DNA of 41,040 nucleotides, taken from the IMG/VR virus record IMGVR_UViG_3300040809_001432, positions 1-41,040 of that record; one strand, given 5' to 3'. Origin of the DNA: a virus. The notes under the pieces are model-generated. The model was not told the DNA's origin, ran no database searches, and saw nothing but the letters and a program-made list of their open reading frames with translations. The first letter of the stretch is position 1. Each line of letters starts with the position of its first letter. The position numbers were made by a program, and so were the translations under genes. Positions 27,597 to 34,401 of the stretch are shown here, in pieces.

Positions 27597-28865
27597 ATGT
27601 GTGGATTTTATTTTACGAATATAAAACCTAAAAATTTTTATTTTTTAGATGTTATATCAAGAGGTTTAGATTATTGTGTTTTTGACTCCAATGATTATTT
27701 TGCTATACAAAGCGTGTTGCCTTGTGTTAATACAATAGATTTTACAATTTATGAAAGTAAAGAATATTTGTTTTTATATACAGGAGAAATTTACAATTAT
27801 GATAGGAATTTTAATTCAGACACAGAAATGTTTTTTTATGATTTAATCCATAATAGAAATATTTCTAATTATAATGGTATGTATGCTTATGTGTTATACA
27901 ATAAAAAAACAAAAAATATAAAATATGGCAGAGATAAAACAGGACAAATTCCCTTATTTGTTTATAATAAAGCAGGACAAATTATTATATCTAACACAAT
28001 TAAAAGTATTGTTAAATCAATATCTCCAAGTTTGAATACAAATAGTTTGTTATTATGGAAAAAATCTAAACATTATATATTTAATGAGACACCTTGGCAA
28101 GATATATATCTAGTTCCTCCGTCAAGTACTGAAAGACTTGTTAACTCTAAAAAGACAATCAAAGAAACATTTCAAGAATTACAATTAGATTATGTATCAA
28201 AATTATCTGCTGCATCTATAAATAGTGGCGGTGTAGATAGTGGTATTGTTAGTAAATGGTTTGGACAATTTGAAGTTGCAATCAATCATGTTGGCAAAGA
28301 CTTTGTAAGTAATAAATTATCTTTTGCATTTGATGTAGAAGAAGACGAATGGATAGATTATGTAAATAATTTTATTCAAGATGTGTATCTTTTTCCTTAC
28401 ACGTGGAGTTGGGTAGGTTATTATATTTTAGGTAAAAAATTGCAAAAAAAAATTAATATTTTATACACTGGCGAAGGAGCAGATGAAATATTTGGCGGTT
28501 ATCCAGGATATGCAAAAGGTGAGAGAACTCCTTACTCTGATTATTTTCCGATTTATGGGAAAAATTTTTTAGTAGAAAATAAGTTAAGTGATCAAAAATA
28601 TTTTATACCAATTGCTACTATGGGAGCAAACTTAGCATTGGGTAATTTTTGTATAGAGGCAAGATCTCCATTCCTAGACAGACGTTTTTTGAATAATAAA
28701 AATTATTACAAAGAAAATGATAAGAAAATTTTGAAAGAATATTACAAAGAATTGTATAAAAAAGATTATTCAGCGAAGCAAGGATTTGCTGGATTTCCAG
28801 ATGAGTATGGAAAAAATACAAGTTGGAAAGATGCATGTTTTGAACAGTTAAAAACACTTATTTAA
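27597..28865 (+). CDS. asnB: Asparagine synthetase-like glutamine amidotransferase, 422 aa
   Basis: The N-terminal glutaminase half has the catalytic cysteine at residue 2 (MCGF), GEIYN at 63-67 and DTE near 75-77. The C-terminal synthetase half has the ATP pyrophosphatase loop SGGVDSG at 210-216 and GEGADEIFGGY at 292-302, all classic for AsnB. At 422 residues it is much shorter than E. coli AsnB (about 554). The region aligning with the glutamine-binding Arg (RLSI in E. coli) reads 'AIQSVLPCV', and the Asn before GEIYN is Thr, so ammonia supply from glutamine may be altered. AsnB relatives in O-antigen loci amidate sugar acids. Given the glycosyltransferase and CMP-sugar neighbours, sugar or protein amidation is as plausible as making asparagine. 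The symbol denotes family, not proven function. Confidence 0.88.
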   Translation: MCGFYFTNIKPKNFYFLDVISRGLDYCVFDSNDYFAIQSVLPCVNTIDFTIYESKEYLFLYTGEIYNYDRNFNSDTEMFFYDLIHNRNISNYNGMYAYVLYNKKTKNIKYGRDKTGQIPLFVYNKAGQIIISNTIKSIVKSISPSLNTNSLLLWKKSKHYIFNETPWQDIYLVPPSSTERLVNSKKTIKETFQELQLDYVSKLSAASINSGGVDSGIVSKWFGQFEVAINHVGKDFVSNKLSFAFDVEEDEWIDYVNNFIQDVYLFPYTWSWVGYYILGKKLQKKINILYTGEGADEIFGGYPGYAKGERTPYSDYFPIYGKNFLVENKLSDQKYFIPIATMGANLALGNFCIEARSPFLDRRFLNNKNYYKENDKKILKEYYKELYKKDYSAKQGFAGFPDEYGKNTSWKDACFEQLKTLI

Positions 28866-28883
28866 TAATTAGGAATATCAATT

Positions 28884-29555
28884 ATGTCAAAAGGTAAAGT
28901 TACAGCATTTATTCCTTGTAGAAAAGGAAGTACACGGTTAGGATTTGATAAACAATTAAGTTTATTTGCAAATACTACAACATTACTAGATATAAAAGTA
29001 CAGCAACTTTTAGAAGCAAAAAAAATAGATAATGTTGTGCTTTCTACTGACGATGAAAAAATTTTTGAAAAGTTTAATAATATTGATAGAGTTTCTGTTT
29101 TTGAAAGAGATAAAAAATTTTTAGAACTAACAGATGCAAATCATTTTGCAGATATAGCAGTTTCGCATATAAACGAAGGAAATATTTTAATAACTCATTG
29201 TACAGTACCTTTTTTTTCTAGATATGACGATGTAATTACATTTTTTAATGAAAACAATTTAGAATGTGTTATAACTGGTCGTAAAGTTGGCCATATGGTA
29301 GTAGAAAATAATAAGATAGTAAATTGGGATATACAAAACAAAGGAGTTTGGCCACAAACTCAAAAATTACCGAATTGGTTTGAATTTTGTACTGCTGTAG
29401 AACCTCTTATGAGTTTTGATTTAATGAATAATTTAAGAAGTAGATTAAGTAATAAAATAAGTATTTTTGAAGTAAATGATTTAGAAGCATTTGATATAGA
29501 TTATTTAGAACAATGGCGTATTGCAGAAGAGATATGGAAAGCAAAGCAGAAATAA
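28884..29555 (+). CDS. CMP-sugar synthetase-like cytidylyltransferase, 223 aa
   Basis: This 223-residue protein has the family's N-terminal nucleotide-binding loop as 'AFIPCRKGSTRLGFDKQL' (usual form IPARxGSxRxxxKN). It also has 'VVLSTDDEKI', 'HCTVPFFSRYDDV' and a C-terminal 'FDIDYLEQWRIAEEI' with the conserved metal-binding aspartates. It resembles acylneuraminate/KDO cytidylyltransferases (NeuA/KdsB type), which join CTP and a sugar acid to give a CMP-sugar. The particular sugar (sialic-acid-like, KDO-like or other) cannot be assigned. The Lys/Cys substitutions in the loop make the nucleotide specificity less certain. AGGAA precedes the ATG. The tail overlaps the start of the next gene. Confidence 0.82.
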   Translation: MSKGKVTAFIPCRKGSTRLGFDKQLSLFANTTTLLDIKVQQLLEAKKIDNVVLSTDDEKIFEKFNNIDRVSVFERDKKFLELTDANHFADIAVSHINEGNILITHCTVPFFSRYDDVITFFNENNLECVITGRKVGHMVVENNKIVNWDIQNKGVWPQTQKLPNWFEFCTAVEPLMSFDLMNNLRSRLSNKISIFEVNDLEAFDIDYLEQWRIAEEIWKAKQK

Positions 29556-30322
29556 ATTTTTTTAATAAAATTTTTAAAATAGGGTTTACTGATCCTTCTT
29601 TTAAAAAAGTAAGTTTTGATTATGCTGATTGGTGTACTTGGTTAGATAAACACGATGTTTACTTAGCTAAAATTATGCCAAATACTATAGATTCTATGCA
29701 TGATTATTTTTATAAAAATAAATATTATCCAAAAAATTTTTACAATAATGATTTTACTTTTTTTAATAGCTTACGCACAGAAGACGCACAAGATAAAATA
29801 AATAAAGTAATAATTAATGCAATTAGTTTGCGATTGCAACCTGTTTTCAGTCCGCCTATAGTACATTATCATTTAAATTGGTTGCATCCAGGTAAAACGC
29901 TGGTAAGGGCTGCGGGTTTAATTAATAGGGCATGCCCTTGTTTGTTTATTGTAGAAAAAGGTGTTATAGTAAAAAATAAATCTTTCATACTTAAAAAACA
30001 ATTACATAATTTAGAAGAAATTTTATCTTTATATAATGGAAATGAAACATTAGGATCTTTTTTTCAAAAAAATAATAAGGTAATTTTACAATTGCAATCT
30101 TTTACAGGGCATTATGATAAAAAAGATAAAAATAATTGGATTGAATATCCTAAAAATTTAAATTGGAATGCATATTGGGATTATCTTGAAAAGTTAACAA
30201 AAAATTATAATACAGATCAAATTATTAAATTTATTCATAAAGTTTCAAATAGGACTGTAGTGTTGCATAATTACCCTAAAGTATTTCCTAAGGCTTTTAT
30301 TTTTAATAATTTTTTTGAATAA
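29534..30322 (+). CDS. Hypothetical protein with HPG(K/N)TL motif, first paralogue, 262 aa
   Basis: I choose the ATG at 29534 over one at 29513, because AGAAGAGA lies just upstream and the shorter form overlaps the cytidylyltransferase less. The protein is not recognised. Its core 'LNWLHPGKTLVRAAGLINRA' followed by 'LFIVEKGVI' aligns with 'ERVHPGNTLIRACKFLQ' and 'TVLRVSSKEFV' in the next gene. Both then have a strand ending in a 'LQ.....H' pattern and a C-terminal 'YLEKL'-like helix. It has no signal peptide, transmembrane helix or known catalytic motif. The two are diverged duplicates. Their position after the CMP-sugar gene suggests a linked step, but the sequence does not show one. Confidence 0.6.
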   Translation: MESKAEINFFNKIFKIGFTDPSFKKVSFDYADWCTWLDKHDVYLAKIMPNTIDSMHDYFYKNKYYPKNFYNNDFTFFNSLRTEDAQDKINKVIINAISLRLQPVFSPPIVHYHLNWLHPGKTLVRAAGLINRACPCLFIVEKGVIVKNKSFILKKQLHNLEEILSLYNGNETLGSFFQKNNKVILQLQSFTGHYDKKDKNNWIEYPKNLNWNAYWDYLEKLTKNYNTDQIIKFIHKVSNRTVVLHNYPKVFPKAFIFNNFFE

Positions 30323-30342
30323 TTTGAAAAATTAATATAGGA

Positions 30343-31203
30343 ATGGATATAAAAATTTTAAAAAAAAGATTAAACGAACAATTTTATAAAGAGTATGACA
30401 GATATATCTTGCCTTATTATAAATTAACAGGAATAAAAGAAGATAAACAAAAAAGTTTTCGTGAATACATGCATACTTTTGTTGATAATAAGGTTGATTT
30501 AGTTAGATATGATAATTTAGATTGGTATCCAGATAATCGTTATGTTCGAACCAGATCGTATTATAATCAGTGGATAAATTTTTTTGCAGCAAATGATTTA
30601 AACTTTTTTAAAGTTTTTAAAGATGAAGCTTGTCATAGGCACGCAAGGCAACATATAGAACTTTCCTGTGACTTATTAACAAATGAACCTACAGTTTTTC
30701 CTGTACGTATATTACCTGAGAGAGTTCATCCAGGTAATACTTTGATTAGGGCTTGTAAATTTTTGCAAAAGCCTTTGACTGTTTTAAGGGTGAGTTCTAA
30801 AGAATTTGTTGATAATGGAATAATAATTAAAGAATGTAAGTCTTTAGATGATATACAGCAATGTTATGGCGATAAAAAAATCTTTGCTTGGTTTTATAAC
30901 AAACAAAAAACGTATGGTTTACAAGTAGTGGTATTTCATTCAAATTGGACACAATTTGATGAAAATGGAAATTTAAGATGGAGAAGTGATTTTAAATTAG
31001 ATGGAAAATCAATATATCCTTTGCACAAATTTTTAGATTATTTAATTGATCAAACAAATTCTTTAAAAAAATGCCAAAAAATACAGTTTACTTACAGTGG
31101 TAAAAATTATACGTTAAACAATCCTATTAATAAACAATTGTCTAGAAAGATTTTTTTAGATGCTATTAAATGGGGAAATCAAAATTTAACATCAAATTGG
31201 TAA
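30343..31203 (+). CDS. Hypothetical protein with HPG(K/N)TL motif, second paralogue, 286 aa
   Basis: This 286-residue protein is the second member of the pair. It has a longer charged N-terminus (RTRSYYNQWINFF, then 'CHRHARQHIELSCDLL') and the shared core 'RILPERVHPGNTLIRACKFL' around the middle. The HPG...R cluster is conserved between otherwise divergent paralogues, so it probably marks an active or binding site. The family is unknown to me. An AGGA sits directly against the ATG, too close for an ideal ribosome-binding site. It is followed by 59 bases of non-coding AT-rich sequence, the widest gap in the window. Confidence 0.6.
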   Translation: MDIKILKKRLNEQFYKEYDRYILPYYKLTGIKEDKQKSFREYMHTFVDNKVDLVRYDNLDWYPDNRYVRTRSYYNQWINFFAANDLNFFKVFKDEACHRHARQHIELSCDLLTNEPTVFPVRILPERVHPGNTLIRACKFLQKPLTVLRVSSKEFVDNGIIIKECKSLDDIQQCYGDKKIFAWFYNKQKTYGLQVVVFHSNWTQFDENGNLRWRSDFKLDGKSIYPLHKFLDYLIDQTNSLKKCQKIQFTYSGKNYTLNNPINKQLSRKIFLDAIKWGNQNLTSNW

Positions 31204-31262
31204 CTTAACTTTTTATATTATCACAAATTAATTAACAAATTGTATTATATAATAAGTACAGT

Positions 31263-32654
31263 ATGGCAAAAGTATCTAATACATTTTGTATCCTTCCATG
31301 GGTACATTTAAGCACAAGACCAGACGGCTCTATGAGAGTTTGTTGCACAGCAAATGCAAGTTCAGTTGGACCTACTAATGATAAAGAATATGGAGGACAA
31401 ATTGGTATTTTAAAAACTGAAGATGGCAAACCTAATAATTTAAATGTAAGTGATTTTGTAAGCAGCTGGAACAGTACATATATGAAAAATGTACGAAAAC
31501 AAATGTTAAATGGAGAAATACCACCTAGTTGTATAAAATGCTTCAAGGAAGAAGAAGCAGGACATAATAGCAAAAGAATGTGGGAAACACGGTATTGGAG
31601 CGAAAGAGTAAATGTTGATAAATTAATTGCAGATACAAATGCGGACGGAAGTGTTCCTCCACAACTTACATATATTGATTTGAGATTTGGAACTAAATGT
31701 CAACTTGCTTGTGTGATGTGTTCACCACATGATAGTTCTGGTTGGATAAATGATTGGCAAGCAATATATCCGCAAATAGAAAATGTTTCTTTAAAAGAAA
31801 CTATGCAATGGAAAGACAAAGGTAGTTATAATGGTAGTAGTTATAACTGGCATAAAAATAATCCAATATTTTGGGATCAGTTCTATGAACAAATTCCTAA
31901 TATGCAACAAATATATTTTGCAGGAGGCGAGAGTTTAATCATTGAAGAACATTATGATATATTAGAACAGTGTATAAAACAGGGTTATGCAAAAGATTTA
32001 GAATTACGTTATAATTCAAATGGGGTCGAATGGAGAGATGATTTATTTGATCTATGGAAAGAATTTAAATTAGTAAGATTTCATTATAGTGTTGATAGCA
32101 TTAAAGAAATGAATGACTATATTAGATATCCTAGTCAATGGAATAGAACTGAAGAAGTATTTCATTTGTTAGATACTGAGACTAGCAATAATGTAGAAGT
32201 TACAATAGCTTGTGCGGTCCAAGCTTTAAATATATTTTATATACCTGATTTTATAAAATGGAAACTACAGCAAAAATTTAACAAAGTAAATATGTGGCCT
32301 TTTGGTGCAGGTGGTGTAAATTATCATTTTGTTTATCATCCTCCGCATCTAAACGTTAAAATATTGCCAAAATGGTTTAAAGAAAAATGTCGTAAAAAGT
32401 ATGAAGAGTTTTATCCCTGGTGGGAAGAGAACTGGGAATTAGGAATTCCTGCTTGGTATAAAGGAAAAGTTCAATATGCTGATTGGCGTAATGCCGGTTA
32501 CGGAATTAGTAGATTAGAAGGAATGCTTCAATTTATGGAGTCGGAAGATTGGAGTTTAAGATTGCCAGAAACACGAGAATTTTTACAAAAGTGTAATAAA
32601 CAAAGGAATTTAGATTTTAATACAATCTTTCCAGACATGGATAAGGTGTTTTAA
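31263..32654 (+). CDS. Twitch-type radical SAM protein, 463 aa
   Basis: An N-terminal four-cysteine 'twitch' region (C9, C27-C28, C90, C93; 'FCILPWVHLSTRPDGSMRVCC') precedes the radical SAM core. The core has CxxxCxxC at C146, C150 and C153 ('CQLACVMC'). It reads 'FAGGESLII' at about 219-227, where most family members have GGEP. 'NSNGVEWRD' and 'YSVDSIKEMNDYIRYPSQW' match the SAM-barrel strands of the twitch-domain radical SAM family, common in marine phages. The auxiliary cluster probably contacts substrate, and the substrate is unknown. It starts after the largest gap, with no clear ribosome-binding site. The neighbours are an SGNH hydrolase and an oxygenase. Confidence 0.87.
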   Translation: MAKVSNTFCILPWVHLSTRPDGSMRVCCTANASSVGPTNDKEYGGQIGILKTEDGKPNNLNVSDFVSSWNSTYMKNVRKQMLNGEIPPSCIKCFKEEEAGHNSKRMWETRYWSERVNVDKLIADTNADGSVPPQLTYIDLRFGTKCQLACVMCSPHDSSGWINDWQAIYPQIENVSLKETMQWKDKGSYNGSSYNWHKNNPIFWDQFYEQIPNMQQIYFAGGESLIIEEHYDILEQCIKQGYAKDLELRYNSNGVEWRDDLFDLWKEFKLVRFHYSVDSIKEMNDYIRYPSQWNRTEEVFHLLDTETSNNVEVTIACAVQALNIFYIPDFIKWKLQQKFNKVNMWPFGAGGVNYHFVYHPPHLNVKILPKWFKEKCRKKYEEFYPWWEENWELGIPAWYKGKVQYADWRNAGYGISRLEGMLQFMESEDWSLRLPETREFLQKCNKQRNLDFNTIFPDMDKVF

Positions 32655-32676
32655 AAAATTAAAGATTAAGGAAAAA

Positions 32677-33489
32677 ATGTTTATTTTTCGTAAAAAGGAT
32701 AAAAATGTCCCAGATAAAAATGTCTCAGATATAAAGTATCTAGATAAAAAAATTAGGATATATGGATGTAGTTTTACTTATGGAGTATGGCAAAAATATA
32801 CAAAAGATGGAGCCCCACTATCACCACACACTGAGTCTTGGACAGGTTTTTTTGCAAAATTACTTCCTGAATACCAAATTATAAATTATGCTACACCGGG
32901 TTGCAGTGTAAAATGGGTGACTTATTTGTTTAATAAATTTAAAAAAAAATATCCAAATGATATACACATTACTCAAATACCACTTTTAGGAAGGCATAAT
33001 TGGTGGGAAGATGATTTATCTATTGAAGATATATACACGCCTTACAAGTATGAAGATATACCAAATTTAACAAAACATCGGCGAAATCACCGATATAGTC
33101 ACCAACTATCTCCTTCAATACTTGAAAATTCTCAGCATTTTATACGCCCGTTTCGTATATGGACTAAACAAGAAATATCACGCTGGGGCAAAATGTATTT
33201 TGGTGGATTGGTTAATTTGGATCTTGAATTTATGGTTTGGTCATATTTTTTATATGATCATGCTGATTTTGCTTTTCATCAAAAAGGCCTCCAAGATTTT
33301 CCTGGCATGCTGAAAAGCGATAGTGATTATAAAAAACAAAATTTTATTTCTTTTTGGAATGCAATTGAACAAGAGCCAAGCTTAACAACTTACCTAGATT
33401 ATATAGTAGACGATGGACATCATTTAAATCCAGTAGCATTAGAATTTCAAGCTAATTGGGTATATCAAAATATAAAAAATTTATTATAA
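32677..33489 (+). CDS. SGNH/GDSL-type hydrolase, 270 aa
   Basis: Three blocks of the SGNH hydrolase family are visible: block I 'IYGCSFTYG' with the likely nucleophile Ser32, a block II-like 'NYATPGCS' (70-77), and block V 'DDGHHLN' (245-251) with the Asp and His of the triad. These enzymes cleave or transfer acyl esters, often O-acetyl groups on sugars, and some act as transferases. There is no signal peptide. The first ~22 residues are charged and probably disordered, so the enzyme is likely cytoplasmic. In this glycan-type cluster it could remove or move an acetyl group. TAAGGA precedes the ATG. Confidence 0.75.
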   Translation: MFIFRKKDKNVPDKNVSDIKYLDKKIRIYGCSFTYGVWQKYTKDGAPLSPHTESWTGFFAKLLPEYQIINYATPGCSVKWVTYLFNKFKKKYPNDIHITQIPLLGRHNWWEDDLSIEDIYTPYKYEDIPNLTKHRRNHRYSHQLSPSILENSQHFIRPFRIWTKQEISRWGKMYFGGLVNLDLEFMVWSYFLYDHADFAFHQKGLQDFPGMLKSDSDYKKQNFISFWNAIEQEPSLTTYLDYIVDDGHHLNPVALEFQANWVYQNIKNLL

Positions 33490-33491
33490 TT

Positions 33492-34397
33492 ATGGAAAGA
33501 GAAAAGCGAAGATATCCTTTTGTACGGATAAACAATGAAGAAGAAATTGCGAATCATAAACATTATTTTTTAGATTACGAGCATCATCTAGTAGATTTAA
33601 AAAATATTAATGTAATTCATGATATAGCATCTAAGTTACAGCCTGTTCGCACAGAAGAGGATGTGTTTACTAAGGAAGAACTAGATTGGATTTATGGTTT
33701 TGCATTTAGTAGGTGTAACACTGTAAGGAATAATGATAATGGAACAATTTTTGTAAGTGGCAATTTACAAGGAGTTTATGAAAAATTTAAAGATAAAATT
33801 AATTACCTAATTCCAGGAGCAGATAAATCTCCAGTAGTAGGAGGAAATTATTTTATTACTCCTACTCAGTATGGGTTGCATAATGACAGTACAAGAGAAA
33901 ATGACTGGAAAGATAGTTTAAAATTTATGGCAATAGATGGTAATATTAGGAAATATGTACCATGGAGAAATATAATTATTCCAATTTTTACAGGACCAGC
34001 TGATATCGAATCGCATGCTATATTTTTTAAACAAAGGCACATTGATTATGCTCATGTATATCATCATGGCGTGAATCCTAACAAGAAAATTGCAACAACG
34101 TATCCAATTGTAAAAGATTATAGCACAATTAAGTTCCATTTATTAGGAAATCTTATACAAGAAGGAGAAAAAAATCTTGTTCCTTACGATAAAGAACATC
34201 ATGAAAAATATTTATATTATACTCCCTATAAAAGATTAACAGGACTCGAAGTAGAATCAACAGTAATGTGGAAACCTGGTTGCCCTATTGTTTTTGATGC
34301 TTTTCAACTACACGCAACTAATAAAGGATTTGAAAATAAAATGTGGGATTTAAAAATGGGGTTACTATTAACATTTTTACGTAAAGTTGATATATAG
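33492..34397 (+). CDS. Fe(II)/2-oxoglutarate-dependent dioxygenase-like protein, 301 aa
   Basis: The ATG at 33492 is taken as start. A longer reading would begin at TTG (33456) inside the hydrolase gene. The facial-triad pattern is present: HxD as H130-N131-D132 ('YGLHNDST') in an expected strand, and a distal H274 in 'CPIVFDAFQLHATN', the usual 'fD...lH' strand of double-stranded beta-helix oxygenases. The Arg normally binding 2-oxoglutarate is not evident and Lys residues follow, so cosubstrate use is less certain. Expected chemistry is hydroxylation or oxidation of a small molecule, sugar or side chain. It sits between an SGNH hydrolase and a tandem radical SAM protein, 2 bases after the former's stop. 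Confidence 0.7.
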   Translation: MEREKRRYPFVRINNEEEIANHKHYFLDYEHHLVDLKNINVIHDIASKLQPVRTEEDVFTKEELDWIYGFAFSRCNTVRNNDNGTIFVSGNLQGVYEKFKDKINYLIPGADKSPVVGGNYFITPTQYGLHNDSTRENDWKDSLKFMAIDGNIRKYVPWRNIIIPIFTGPADIESHAIFFKQRHIDYAHVYHHGVNPNKKIATTYPIVKDYSTIKFHLLGNLIQEGEKNLVPYDKEHHEKYLYYTPYKRLTGLEVESTVMWKPGCPIVFDAFQLHATNKGFENKMWDLKMGLLLTFLRKVDI

Positions 34398-34401
34398 TCA
34401 A

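Noticed and set aside
31248-31253. TATAAT before the radical SAM gene at 31263
   Set aside because: It has no -35 box at proper spacing (the nearest TTAACA leaves 10 bases) and would put the transcript start almost on the ATG. It is likely chance in AT-rich DNA.
33456-33491. Upstream TTG extension of the oxygenase gene, and likewise TTG 34387 for the tandem radical SAM gene
   Set aside because: Both extensions rely on TTG codons inside the preceding gene while an in-frame ATG follows the stop closely. The extra residues look unlike the protein that follows.
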